A stretch of 64,000 nt of DNA. Source: Lactarius indigo (lineage: Eukaryota; Basidiomycota; Agaricomycetes; Russulales; Russulaceae). The stretch spans positions 248,001 to 312,000 of the forward strand of contig JAFKAC010000001.1 in NCBI GenBank assembly GCA_025766275.1, given 5' to 3'. The translations under genes and the position numbers were made by a program. Below are positions 30,951 through 41,819 of this stretch, in pieces. The notes beneath the pieces were generated by a model. That model saw only the letters and a program-made list of their open reading frames with translations. It made no database searches and had not been told where the DNA came from. The first letter of the stretch is position 1, and each line of letters begins with the position of its first letter.

Positions 30951-33900
30951 CTAGATCAGCAACCATTTTACATGGTGCTTGATCAGGATGTGTTTGAAAC
31001 GTCTCCCAGTGACAGGGTTGAGAGCTAAGTCCACAGCACCCTTATTGTCACAGTGCAGAGGAATGGGGGAGGAAACCTCGTACCCCAGTTCTCCAAGGAA
31101 GGTTGCGTACCACTGAGCCTGGTTAGAGGAGTCTGAGAGGCTCATGTACTCTGCCTCAGTGGTAGACTGCGCAATTGTCTTTTGCTTTCTGGTACACCAA
31201 GAAATGGCTCCATTTGCAAGCAGGTAGACAAAACCTGAGGTGGAGTGCTTGTCTTCCTGATCTCCCCAGGAAGCGTCGCAGTAGCCATGAAGGCCTTCAC
31301 CACCATTGCCATTCCCTCCAGCATAGCGTAACGAGTAGTCCTTGGTGCTGTTGAGATAAGCTAGGACATACTTGGCTAGGCGTAAATGCTGAGGTGAGGG
31401 ATTGGAAGCAAACTGGCTAAGGCGCGCAACAGCGAAGGAAATATCTGGTCTGCTTCCAATCTGCGCATATAGCAGAGACCCAATTATCTGTTGATACTTC
31501 TTAATCTCAGAAGTAGAGGCCTGATCTGTATGCTTGATCAAGTGTGCCTCGGCGCCAGAGGGAAGAGGGGTATATACTGGATTGGAATCAGACATTCCAA
31601 AGCGTTCCACTACGTCACGGATGTAGTCTGACTGGTTGATTTCCATAGTGCGATTAGCATGATCTCTGGTGATGTTAATACCGAGATATGATTGGATTTC
31701 TCCCAGGTCGGTCATCTCATATTGACTAGATAGAGAAGCCTTCAGATCTTTGATCTTTGATAAGGAACTTCCGAGTATAGTGATGTCATCTACATATAAG
31801 ATCACGAAAAGTGTATCACCCCCCTCTTGAAGATGATACACGTATACTCCTGCATCAGAGTACGTCCGCGTAAAGCCTAGGTCAACTAGGACCCCATGGA
31901 ACTGCACATTCCACGCGCGGGAAGCCTGTTTCAGGCCATAAAGGGCCTTTTGTAACCGGCACACAAGGTGCTCGGAGCCAGCTGTGACGAAACCGACTGG
32001 TTGCTCCATGTAAATTTCTTCCTCCAGTTCCCCATGAAGGAATGCCGACTTGACATCCATCTGGTGAATGTGCCAATCTTCAAGCATAGCCAACGCAAGA
32101 AGGAGTCGCAGGGACTCAAAGCGGGCAACTGGGGAGAAAGTTTCGTCAAAGTCCACCCCCTCTAGTTGGGTGAACCCTTTTGCCACTAGCCTAGCACGAA
32201 AGCGGCCATCTGCTTTCTTTTTGAACACCCATTTACACTTAACCACCTTCCTTCCTTCAGGAAGGGGTTCCAGCCTCCAGACAGCAAGCTTGTCGAGAGC
32301 ATCCAGTTCATACTGGCATGCTTCAAGCCAATCGGCAGCTTGGTCAGACTCCATGGCCTGCTTAAAAGTCTGCGGGTCCTTATAGCCAGGTACCTCAGCA
32401 GCATTCAGCAAGTCCATCATTCCCAGCCTACTGCTCCCAGGCACAAATTCAGCGTTGTCCTCCATGAAGTAGCAAGGATTTGTGAATCGTACTCTGGTCC
32501 CATGCCTTGGGCGAGGGGGTGAAGTGACTTGCCCATTCCTCGGAGATCTAGGTGTTTCCCTAGGAGGAGAGATGTCCCTATTGAAGTTAGGGGCAGGGAT
32601 TGGGGCAGTCACTACAGGCGGTCTCCCTTGTGAGCGAGTGCGAGGGCGCCTTGGAGTGGTGGGTGCAGGGGCTTGGGAAGGAGGAGTGTGGTAGATCGTC
32701 TGGTCGGCTGTATTAGGTGAGGTGTTGGGGGGTGTGCTAGGCTGTTGTATTGGTACTGCGGGCACCTGTATAGGTGGTAACACAAAAACTGGTGTCTGAG
32801 GTGCCGCAGGGGCAACAGCTGGCGTAGGCTGACTAGGCACTACAAAGAATATCTCACCGGCAACAGCAGCCCCTTTAGCAGGCTCGCTGGACACGGGAGA
32901 AGAGATAGGTTGGTTAGAGTGACTAGTCAGGTCACTCAGGGATGGGAAGGTAGCTTCGTCAAATGTAACATCTCGTGAAGAGACGAAGCACCGGCTATGT
33001 CTATCCCAGAGTTTATAACCCTTTGAATTGGGTTCATAGCCCACAAACACAGCTTCCTTTGATTTAGGATCTAATTTGTGCCGGTTGTGTTCTGGTACAT
33101 GATAGTAGGCTTTGCAGCCAAATACTCTAAAGTAAGAGACATCTGGGACTGTACCATCCCAGAGCTCCAGCGGAGTTTTCCACTCATTAGAACGGGTGGG
33201 GGTGCGATTGTAGATGTGCACCGCAGTTTGTACTGCTTGTTCCCAAAAGCCAAGACTGAGCCCAGCATGATGAAGCATGCTGGTGCCCTTTTCCATGATG
33301 GTGCGGTTAAACCGCTCGGCTCTCCCATTTTGTTGTGGAGAATAAGGCATCGTAAGCATATGCTCAATCCCTTCCTCCAGAAGAATGTCTTTGAGGACAT
33401 TGTTGACATACTTGCCACCGCGATCCAAGTGCAGGGTTTTAATGGGCTTATTTTGTTGTTTTTCAGCCCATGCCTTATAGTGGAGAAAGGCACCCGTGAA
33501 CTTGTCCTTAGACTTCATAGGGATGACAACTGCTGCTTTTGAGAAGTCATCTATGAAGGTGGCGAAGTATTTGTTGCCCTGAATAGAATTACTCTGTAAG
33601 GGACCAACAAGGTCACTGTGCACAAGTTCAAGGGATTCTTGTGCACACTTCTGAGAGGGAGGAAAAGGTTTGTGGGTGGACTTGCCAAGTTCACACCCAT
33701 GACAGGGACCTTCTTCCTCAGGGGATTCATCTATGTTAAGTCCTTTTACGGACTTGGGAGCATATCTTTGAAGCGCTTCTTTGGACATATGTCCCATGCG
33801 CTGATGCCAGACATCAAGGCTAGCAGATGCAGTTGCTTGGGCATTTACTTTATGGTGCCCATCAAGCCAATATAGGCCTGAAGCCTTGTGTCCTTCCGCA

Positions 33901-35237
33901 ATGGTTTTCCCATCATACCTTATGGCAAAGGTAGTGGCATCAAAACTTACTATTGCCCCTTTTGCTGTCAGGGCAGGAGTGGACAGTATACGTGAATGCG
34001 TATTAGGTAGGTGCAGCACATTGGAGATTTTTAGGTCATACCCAAAGTTGGTATGGATTGTTACTGTTCCAGTACCAACACTCCTTAGCAGGGAGTTATC
34101 TCCTAGAAGTACTTCAACACCTTTGTGAGGAGTGTAGGTGTCGTAGTCTTCTATGTGGGGTGTAAAGTGTGCTGACGCCCCGCTGTCCATCATCCATTTT
34201 GATGCAATCTGGGTACTGTGTGTACCCATTGTGTAAAGGGAAACCTGAGGTACTTCATGTACCTCCTCTATTTTGCCAGAGCCATTGACTATAGTGAATA
34301 ATCGACTCTTTGGTACAGGTATGCTATTTAACCTGTTTGCCGGAAGTGAGTCCGGCACCTCTACTGTGGTATTCTGGGCAGCCTTCGCCCGCTGTCCTGC
34401 CTTCCCCTTCTTGGCATTTTCCTGGTCCCGTTTAAGTTTGTAACATTCTGGATTTTTATGGCCAGGTTTTTTGCAGTAATGGCAGATTATGTCCGAAGAC
34501 ACAGAGCTGCCCGATGGCTGCGCCTCATGAGTGTGAGGGGCCGAAGATTTTTTGACGGGGGCGACCTTATTGTAGGATGCCACGGGACCAGCGAGACGGG
34601 ATTCCTCATTAATGAACCTGTTGATGAGGTCCTGAGGTTGGAGGTTAGAAGGGGGGCCAGAGGCCAGGATGGTACCAGCTATGGTGCTGTAGGATGGGGG
34701 GAGCGTGTCTAGAAGAATGAAGCACATTTGCATGTCCGAGACGGGCATCCCTTGCTCCACCAGGGTGTTCCTCAGGTCCAGCATTTTTTGGAGCTGAGGT
34801 AGGAAGGGGCTACCTTCCTGAAGCTTGGTGTTTGCCAAGCCCACCCAAATATTGAAGGTGGCCATAGAGCTGACCTGACCATAGAGGTTCTCTAACTCCA
34901 CAAACTTATCGTGCACAGTTGAAAAGATGTGGGAGGAGTGAATACCAGATAGGACCTCCGTTGTCACTGATAAAAATAGTAGGCCAGTGATGACCTCTTC
35001 TTGTTTTGCCCAGAGGGCAAGGATGGCGAGTCCCTCATCTGTAGGGCCAGTGGGCCCCACAGCACCTGCTGCAAGAGGGGGATGTTGGGGCACAGATGCA
35101 GGAGCACTATGTGTGAGGTGCCTGCTGCACCCGTTCATCAGCATGAGGGAGGTGAATGTGGCAGACCAGGTCTGCCAGTTGGTGCCATCCAACTTGGCGA
35201 GGGTGACGGACAGAGGGAAGACAAGGTGGAAAGACAT
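30951..35237 (-). CDS. Copia-G Gag-Pol polyprotein, C-terminal tail lost
   Basis: One ORF of 1428 codons from ATG 35237. Gag; CCHC knuckle CHYCKKPGHKNPEC (about 255); protease WMMDSGASAHF (about 349); integrase HHCC and core with HSDLVGP (541), HLDRGGKY (605; Copia-A has Glu where this has Lys) and NGRAERFN; RT YVDD (about 1147); RNase H TEAEYMS (about 1360). It ends abruptly at KHHVKWLLI. In the next frame MVADLG follows at once, so a small deletion plus frameshift has removed the loop before the usual MVADGFTK tail. The RNase H C-terminus may be impaired. It is otherwise complete and related to Copia-A. Confidence 0.95.
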   Translation of the reverse strand: MSFHLVFPLSVTLAKLDGTNWQTWSATFTSLMLMNGCSRHLTHSAPASVPQHPPLAAGAVGPTGPTDEGLAILALWAKQEEVITGLLFLSVTTEVLSGIHSSHIFSTVHDKFVELENLYGQVSSMATFNIWVGLANTKLQEGSPFLPQLQKMLDLRNTLVEQGMPVSDMQMCFILLDTLPPSYSTIAGTILASGPPSNLQPQDLINRFINEESRLAGPVASYNKVAPVKKSSAPHTHEAQPSGSSVSSDIICHYCKKPGHKNPECYKLKRDQENAKKGKAGQRAKAAQNTTVEVPDSLPANRLNSIPVPKSRLFTIVNGSGKIEEVHEVPQVSLYTMGTHSTQIASKWMMDSGASAHFTPHIEDYDTYTPHKGVEVLLGDNSLLRSVGTGTVTIHTNFGYDLKISNVLHLPNTHSRILSTPALTAKGAIVSFDATTFAIRYDGKTIAEGHKASGLYWLDGHHKVNAQATASASLDVWHQRMGHMSKEALQRYAPKSVKGLNIDESPEEEGPCHGCELGKSTHKPFPPSQKCAQESLELVHSDLVGPLQSNSIQGNKYFATFIDDFSKAAVVIPMKSKDKFTGAFLHYKAWAEKQQNKPIKTLHLDRGGKYVNNVLKDILLEEGIEHMLTMPYSPQQNGRAERFNRTIMEKGTSMLHHAGLSLGFWEQAVQTAVHIYNRTPTRSNEWKTPLELWDGTVPDVSYFRVFGCKAYYHVPEHNRHKLDPKSKEAVFVGYEPNSKGYKLWDRHSRCFVSSRDVTFDEATFPSLSDLTSHSNQPISSPVSSEPAKGAAVAGEIFFVVPSQPTPAVAPAAPQTPVFVLPPIQVPAVPIQQPSTPPNTSPNTADQTIYHTPPSQAPAPTTPRRPRTRSQGRPPVVTAPIPAPNFNRDISPPRETPRSPRNGQVTSPPRPRHGTRVRFTNPCYFMEDNAEFVPGSSRLGMMDLLNAAEVPGYKDPQTFKQAMESDQAADWLEACQYELDALDKLAVWRLEPLPEGRKVVKCKWVFKKKADGRFRARLVAKGFTQLEGVDFDETFSPVARFESLRLLLALAMLEDWHIHQMDVKSAFLHGELEEEIYMEQPVGFVTAGSEHLVCRLQKALYGLKQASRAWNVQFHGVLVDLGFTRTYSDAGVYVYHLQEGGDTLFVILYVDDITILGSSLSKIKDLKASLSSQYEMTDLGEIQSYLGINITRDHANRTMEINQSDYIRDVVERFGMSDSNPVYTPLPSGAEAHLIKHTDQASTSEIKKYQQIIGSLLYAQIGSRPDISFAVARLSQFASNPSPQHLRLAKYVLAYLNSTKDYSLRYAGGNGNGGEGLHGYCDASWGDQEDKHSTSGFVYLLANGAISWCTRKQKTIAQSTTEAEYMSLSDSSNQAQWYATFLGELGYEVSSPIPLHCDNKGAVDLALNPVTGRRFKHILIKHHVKWLLI

Positions 35238-36227
35238 TTGAGATGTTTATGAATCTGGTTCCGAGGAGCAGTCAGAACCAGCTCAGATCTTGGTAGAGAA
35301 AGTAAAGGTCCAGCCATAGGAGTGCTATACTCCATAACACTAGTAGTGTCATGCCTCAAGTATGTGCGATTTGGATATGGATATGTAGTGGAATCATTTG
35401 TACTGATGGCTGCCTTATACTAAGATCCACAAAGCCCAAATGTTACTATGGGTAATAGTCATGCAACAGCTTTGTTGGCTTCGACGGAATAGGAGCTTTT
35501 GGTCCAGTGAAGGACTACTAAGTCTCTGTATCCCTCAGCTTTACAGCCTTGATGCTGGGGCTACTAAGGATCTATAGTAAAGGGTAGTACCCTAGAGAGG
35601 AGCCGACAGCGAGTTCAAGAGACAGTGATAGGGATCAACTCCCATAACAACTGAATCTTCCGTCTGTGGAGTCTCTAGAACAGACCATTAAGGGTCTTGG
35701 TACTAAGCAACTAGACTAGTGATACGTGCTATGCAGCGAATCCTGCACAAAGGGAGCGAATACTTCTCCTAGCAGAGGTCTAGTCATAGCTACTGTGTAT
35801 AGTACTAAAGTAGCGTCTCCTAGTTGTATCAGAGGGAAGGACTTCTGGGTTTGACTATTAACCAGGCCTTCACACCCCTTAAAGTGACCCAGGTATTAAC
35901 CGAGTATCACCCAACCATTAGAGAGGCCTATAGCTGCAAGGGTCTTCCCCTATTGGCCTATGAAAGCACTTCCGGACGAAGACCGGGTAAAGAAGATATG
36001 TAGTGCACACAGAGGAATTTGAGGTTATGTAGAACCTCTCATGAGAACCTCCTTAGAAGGCTAGCCAAAATGGCACATGACCGAAGTCATGGTGGACAAG
36101 AAAGAAGGGTGTGTCGAAAGAGGATAGAGGATGCTCACTGAAAGTGTGGGGACGACAAGAGATATGTGGTCGGCTGTGAGAGAGCAAGATGACACAAGTA
36201 GATCTGATAAGAGCAAGTTAGTTATTA
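35238..36227 (-). other. Copia-G untranslated leader
   Basis: About 1 kb between PBS and Gag ATG. No ORF with recognisable similarity on either strand. Confidence 0.6.
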
Positions 36228-36246
36228 GGCGTCAGGGCCCATAACC
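36228..36246 (-). other. Copia-G primer-binding site, half-tRNA-iMet type
   Basis: Minus strand GGTTATGGGCCCTGACGCC directly after the 5' LTR. It has the same 12-nt core as the other Copia elements here. Confidence 0.8.
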
Positions 36247-36782
36247 TGTTGAAGCACAGAACTAACAAGCAAGGTGATAAGCTTGAACAGCTATGAGGAC
36301 AAGTTAACTTCAGAGGTGAAGGGAACTCTATTACAACTGCATACCTATGAGGACAAGTTACTGTAGAGAAGCAACGCCTATGAGTAAAGGTAATAAGAGA
36401 AGTAAAGAGAAAGGGAACTTACACTTCAGAGGTGAAGGGAACTCTGAAGTGTAGAGGCGAAAACAGCAGTCCTTATATACAGGACACTTAGATAATAATG
36501 GTCTGTGCGCACTGGTAACCCAAACACAATACAGGTGGTCTGTGTGCCAGAGGGAGAAATGCCATTGGATGGCAGAGAACAATAGCTGCCTAAAGCAGAC
36601 AATACCGGTATCTTAACAATAGAAAGAACAATAAGAACCATATATGGATCTAACAATAAAGATAAACAAAAGCGGTCCGTATAAGTCCGAAGTGTCCATA
36701 AGGGGTAGATACCGTATTTAGTATGTGGGCTGACTCAATCAGATCCCACGAGACACGTGACTTTAACAGTCGTGTCTCAACA
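36247..36782 (-). repeat. Copia-G 5' LTR
   Basis: 536 bp, followed by TSD TGTAC (36783-36787) and then the resumed Gypsy-F pol frame (VLPENVFV on the minus strand). Confidence 0.96.
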
Positions 36783-38692
36783 TGTACAAAGACGTTTTCC
36801 GGTAATACAGTTATTCCTTTGTTGTCATTGTCCCCTTGATTATAGTCCGGCCTTTGTGACAGCGCATCAGTGCGTCCATTGGAGGTGCCCTTAATGTGGT
36901 GAATCTCGAAATTGTATTCTGAAAGTTCGAGTACTTCCCTGGCTATGCGTCTGCTGATTTTCTGCGGTGATTTCCAGTATTGTAGATTAAGGTGGTCAGA
37001 AAATACTTTGATCTTGTGGGGGGAGCCCGCTAAGAGGGGTCTCCAGTGACGGAAGGCCTTAACAATCGCTAGGAGTTCGAGGTCATAAATATCGTAGTTT
37101 TGTTCGGCTTCGGTGAGGGTGGACGAGTAGTAGCCGATGGGATGTCATTTGCCATCCGCTTTGCGCTGAAGGAGAACTGCTCCCGTTGCAAAGCCTGAAA
37201 CATCGACTTCCAATTCGAATTGTTGGGTGAGATCCGGGTGTGCTAGGACGGGTTCACTAGTAATGAGAGTTTTAAGGTCTTGGAACGCCTTTTCCTCTTC
37301 AGTTCCCCAGTGCCATTCAGTGTTCTTACGCGTAAGTTTATTAAGGGGTCGTGCTTTGGTCGCAAAACCTCGTATAAAAGGTCGGTGAAAATTGCAAAAG
37401 CCGAGAAAAGAGCGGACGTCCTTGACCTTGGTTGGCGTAGGCCAATCCTTGATACCCAAAATTTTGACAGGGTCCATGCGTGTCACCCCCTTTTCAAGGA
37501 TTACCCCCAGGTAATCCATACGTGGGGAGTGGAAGAGGCACTTTTCGAGTTTGTAATAGAGGTCGTGTTCCACGGATACGCGGAGGACATCTTTGACTGC
37601 TTCAATGTGGTCATTTAGGGAGTGTTGGAGTCCTGTAGCGATGCCGATATCATCCATGTATACCCTGATGACAGTTCCGCAGGCTTCGTGCTTGGCGATG
37701 ATGTCCCTGAATATGAAGTTCATCATAGTCTGGAATGTCGCAGGAGAATTGGTTAAGCTGAAGAACATCACCGTTGGCTCGAATAATCCATATTGCGTTT
37801 TGAACGCTGCTTTTTCTTCGTCCCCTTCCTTAATGCGTACATTGTTATACCCCCACCTAACGTTGAGTTTAGTGTAAATGTGAGTGTTACTAAGATCGGT
37901 GATAAGGTCGGAGATGAGGGGAAGTGGGTATTGGTTGCAAATGGTGACGGCATTGATTTTTCGGCAGTCTTGGACTGGTCACAGTTTTCCGTCCTTCTTT
38001 TTGATGAAGAAGAAGGATGAAGCATATGGGGATTTGGAGGGTCGTATATACCCCTTTTTTAGTTGTTCATCGATCCATTCATGTAGTTTCTTATCTTCTT
38101 CTTGGGTCATAGGGTATATTTTACAGTCGATCACGTCAGCGGTTCCTGGCTTAAATTCGATGGCATGATCCCAGGGCCTGCTGGGTGGAAACCTATCTGA
38201 CGCTTCCTCGCTGAAGAGTCGTTCAAACTCATGATATTCAGGGGGTAACTCAGCTTTGGTGACGTATTGCTGAGTGGCAATAGCAAGGTCAGTGGCGGTG
38301 GCTCGAATTCGGCATCCTTCTTCGAACTGCTGTGGTTGTTCGTCCATGATAACGCAAGAGTGTACTACTTTGTAGTCATTGTTCTGGACGGTGGCTGCTG
38401 CAACAACCGGCGCTGTTTTAATATAAGGATTGGTCGACCAAATAATGATAGGGAGCATATCCTTGTGTATGGCGGCTTGTGACCATTTAATATGCAGGTC
38501 ATAGATGGCGAGCCAGGGATATCCTAGTACGATGTCTTCGTTGCCAATGTCTGTAATAAGGAAGCAGATTTCCTTATGAATGCCTTTAGTTTGGACGTCT
38601 ACATCGGTATAATGAGTGATACGCCCCGACTTGTTTTCTGTGTTATCAATATTCCAGATTTTCTTTGGGACTTCTAGTTGTTTGGTCCCAAG

Positions 38693-39153
38693 TGTCGTGA
38701 ATGCCCCATATTTTTCCTCTCTCCTTCTTCCCTTCCATTTGTCCCTTCGATTCGTTGCTTCGCAGGCATCTGCTTTGCTGGCACTTGCCTCACTTCTTTG
38801 CTTTGCTGGCATCCGCTTTGCTGGCATTGACCTTGCTGGCATTGTACTGCCTTGCTGGCACTCCTGGACACTAGCTATATAAACCCTGTAGTACACCCTG
38901 TATTTCCTTAGCTTTGGCTTCGTCAATCTACTGTCTTGTCCCTCAGTACCATCCTCTCTTCTCTATCACAGCCCTCTTCTCTATAGCCTAGCTCTTGTGC
39001 TTGAACAAGAGGACCTTTGCCACTGTCCAGTTGACAGTGGCAATTGTATCAGAACTTAGGAGCCCATCCACTCAGTGGGGGTCCAACTCTGAGTCCTTTG
39101 CCTCAGGCAGGATCAGTTACAGAACGAACGCACACCCCAGCAGTGGTGTGACA
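38693..39153 (+). repeat. Solo LTR of a family not otherwise present, in Gypsy-F pol
   Basis: 461-bp TGTCGTGAAT...GGTGTGACA insertion with TSD CCAAG (38688-38692 and 39154-39158). Gypsy-2 shows the empty site. It carries an imperfect tandem array of CTTTGCTGGCAT-like units (38770-38865), a TATA box TATATAAA at about 38876 on the plus strand, and a CCACTGTC/GACAGTGG inverted repeat near 39020. No internal region is present, so it is a solo LTR. Confidence 0.88.
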
Positions 39154-39334
39154 CCAAGTCCCATCTGTTTTGCAAAGGATGGTCTCATGAAGCAGTGGGT
39201 TGCTCCCGAGTCGACTAGTGCTCGTATGTCGGCCATTGCGTAACTGGTGCGAATCGATACTGGAACTCTCATAGAACGATAGCGAGTCATGATTACACTG
39301 TTACAATTAACCACCCTCACCCAGGCCGATGGGT

Positions 39335-41290
39335 TCAGGCGTCCTGAAAACCCTCCTTCTTCCACAACTGTTGGAGGATGATGTCTTTTACATCGTCTGA
39401 TTCTCCTGCTACTCCGTTAAGCCAGTTGCTGGCGCGCTGTTGAGGGGGTACGTCTTGAACTGCCCTGGTAGCAACTTCTGGCTCTTGTTGATGATAGTCG
39501 GTATCAATGTAGCGACTAGTTGATGCTTGGGGCTGATAGCCTCCTTGTGGTTGTCTGCAGTCTCGTGCCATGTGTCTGTCCTTTCCACAGTTATAACATG
39601 TGACTGGCCTTTGATTATTTCGTCCTCCTCCTCTCTGTAGAAATCCTCCCCTCGGTTGGTATGGGGGACGAGGAGCAAGTATGTCTTCTGCTCCTGCAAG
39701 TCGCCCTCGAATTCGATCCGCAGAGGTGTCCATTGCGTTTGGGTCTCAGGGTAAGTTCCTCGGTTGCCAAGAACTCCTTGGTGGTCCTTGCCATTGTCTT
39801 TGTTGACGTGGTCGTCCTTGCCCTGGAGGGACTCCTTTGTTCAATACTGCTTTGAGGTGAAGGTATTGCTGTTGGCGCGTGGTGGCTGCTTCTTTCCATT
39901 CACGGTAGTTACAAGGGTTGTCGAGGGTGTAGACCTTCTCATATAGGTCTTTTGGTAGTCCGCTTGCGAATAAGTCGAGCGTTTGCGGATCATTAAGCCT
40001 GTACTGAGCGTGGCGTATTAACTGTTTGAATTGGGTGCAATACTCATCTAGGTTGCCCCCAATCATTTTGACTCCTTTCTTGAGTTCGTATTGAGCTTGT
40101 TCTTGCTCCATAGTGTTGCGGAAGCACTGCATAAAACTGCGCGTGACTTCGTTCCATAATCCTTCACTGGTGCATGGTATTCCTGCTTGTATCTGGCCGT
40201 TAAGCCAAGTGAGCATTGCCAATACCCATTCACTAACGTTGACTCCTTTGATGTAGGATAGGAACAGCAGGGTGCGTCGATATGGCGTGGCCATGATGCC
40301 CTCATCGGCATTCATCCCCCAGTAGACATGCCATTGAGTGAGAAACACCTTGACTTTTGCGCGTTCTCCGTCGAATACTGTTGGTGCTTCACTGGCTAAT
40401 TTGTTACTTGGAGGGGGAATAATAGGACCTGCACCTGGTAGTCCTCCTCCGGGGTGTCCTCCTCCTGGTGGTCCTCCTGGGAATCCTCCAGGGAATCCCT
40501 CAAATCCAGGTCCTCTTGATGGGGGTCCTCCTCCTCCTGGTAGATTGCCAGGGGGTCCACCTCCTCCGCTAGGAGGGTCGGCTACGTCAGGCCCAATGGC
40601 ACAGTGGATCGCTACATCGTCGTCGGTCATTCGATGACCGGTATAGGGGTTGATGGGAGCTAAATTAGCCCGGGATTCTTCTGTGATGCGACTTTGCTCT
40701 TCTAAGGCTATTTGATTCCTTGCTTCAGTGGTAAGTTGTAGTTCTTCTTGCATAATGGTGGCAGTTGCCATTGCGACTGCTGGGCTGTGAATGTGAATTA
40801 CTTCCGGTTCGGGTTGGTGGATAGTGAGGGACTTAGTTCGTCGTATAATGTGATCGCCAATAGCTCCTAGACTGGCTTCTTCTGCTGGCGTTGTTCCTCT
40901 ACTTGGTGATTGACTCTCGGAGGCTTCTTCTCCACTGATTCCTTCGTCTGTATGTTCTTGTGTTTGTTCGTCAATAGGACCGTAATCTGCGTGACTATTA
41001 AGTTCTCACGCGTTGATGTCACAGTTATAGTTTCTTCCTGCTGGTCATACAATATCCCAGCGATGATCTATGGGGTTCCAAGTAACCTCGACCCAACAAA
41101 GATGGTCGAAATTGAACTCAACGGGTCGGAAACGGTTAGGACCATTAAACTCTACGAAGTACCCGGTGTCTTCTCCTCGTTCTCTCCACTGAGCTGCTTC
41201 TAAGAATCTTGTTGGTATATTGTGATCTCCTCATCGTTCAATATGATAGGGACGGAAAGATGTCCACTGATCTCTGGTTGAGTACGCCAC
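39335..41290 (-). pseudogene. Gypsy-F gag, degenerate
   Basis: The minus strand from GTG 41290-41288 (same context as Gypsy-2) contains the conserved N-terminal domain (AQWRERGENTGYFVEF), Gly/Pro-rich stretch (40640-40420), Gag capsid-like region (GVNVSEWVLAMLTWLNGQIQ) and a CCHC knuckle (CYNCGKDRHMARDC). It ends at TGA 39335-39337. Internal TGA codons at 41045, 41006 and 39746 fall where Gypsy-2 has CGA. No ATG occurs before the MATATIM segment. Confidence 0.85.
39347..39353 (-). promoter_or_regulatory. Candidate -1 frameshift heptamer, Gypsy-F
   Basis: Minus-strand G GGT TTT in the gag frame, ten bases before the gag TGA; pol is open in the -1 frame. Confidence 0.65.
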
Positions 41291-41297
41291 GATGAGG

Positions 41298-41308
41298 ATC
41301 TTGGTCTT
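41298..41308 (-). other. Gypsy-F self-priming-type PBS
   Basis: Minus-strand AAGACCAAGAT two bases inside the 5' LTR, complementary to ATCTTGGTCTT in the LTR, as in Gypsy-2. Confidence 0.7.
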
Positions 41309-41310
41309 AA

Positions 41311-41819
41311 TGTTACGCTCCACCGGCGTTAGTCCGACTTGGACTCAAGGAAGGCGTAATCGACTTAGTGAAAAATGAGCAAATGGGGATCACGTGTCAA
41401 CCCAATGCGAGCTGAACAGGGGCATGCTTGGCACACACTGCAGCTAGAGTAAAGAAGGACTATCCCTTGGTGGATAGAAGCGGAGGCACACTTAGTCCGA
41501 GACTAAGGCAAGCAAGAGATGAGTCAAGAAGGTGGATTGAAGAAGACCAAGATGGGGACTCTTGGTCTTCCGAGTCAACTACTTATACAGATACGCACGG
41601 GCTTTAAAGCACCACTGGAATAGTAAGTAACCAATAGCGTAACTAGCTCAAACCCTAGTACAGCTATCCTAGGAATGAGTCATACACGAGTCACAATCAC
41701 ATGCGAACTACTATGCTGACTGATGCGATGTAAGAGTCCATGACTAATACTGATACCGGACCGTAGTCATAACCGGTCATGAGTCGCGTGTAATGAATCA
41801 TCGAGTCCATACCGTAACA
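41311..41819 (-). repeat. Gypsy-F 5' LTR
   Basis: 509 bp, reverse complement of the family LTR. The outer flank is TCGGG (41820-41824), whose complement CCCGA nearly matches CCCAA at 57878-57882. Confidence 0.95.

Larger units (their letters stand above)
30055..36782 (-). mobile_element. Copia-G: nearly intact Ty1/Copia retrotransposon
   Basis: Complete minus-strand element of 6728 bp. Two 536-bp LTRs (TGTTGAAGCAC ... TCTCAACA on the plus strand), TSD TGTAC at 30050-30054 and 36783-36787, an iMet-type PBS and one long Gag-Pol ORF. The LTRs differ at about four positions by eye (around 30331/36523, 30415/36607 and 30530/36713). It interrupts Gypsy-F pol between RNase H and integrase. Confidence 0.97.
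36788..39353 (-). pseudogene. Gypsy-F pol, 5' part: protease, RT, RNase H, split by a solo LTR
   Basis: The minus strand begins after the frameshift heptamer with GGFSGRLNPSAW. Protease DSGATHC (about 39205) follows, then the 461-bp solo LTR cuts between MGLG and TKQLEVPKKIWNID. RT (YMDD at about 37656) and RNase H (EVDVSGFATG) come next. TGA at 37979-37981 (KL*PVQD) and 37145-37147 (DGK*HPIG) both replace CGA of Gypsy-2. Copia-G separates this part from the integrase part. Confidence 0.92.
27148..41819 (-). mobile_element. Gypsy-F: Ty3/Gypsy element, degenerate, split by insertions and an inversion
   Basis: Minus-strand relative of Gypsy-2. Its 5' LTR is at 41311-41819. Its 3' LTR is in two pieces: 27148-27328 here and 57545-57877 far to the right. 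It contains Copia-G (30055-36782) and a foreign solo LTR (38693-39153). Gag and pol carry at least six TGA codons, four or more of them where Gypsy-2 has CGA. Before the inferred inversion it ran on the plus strand. Its flanks would then be CCCGA and CCCAA, a TSD with one CpG transition. Confidence 0.93.
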
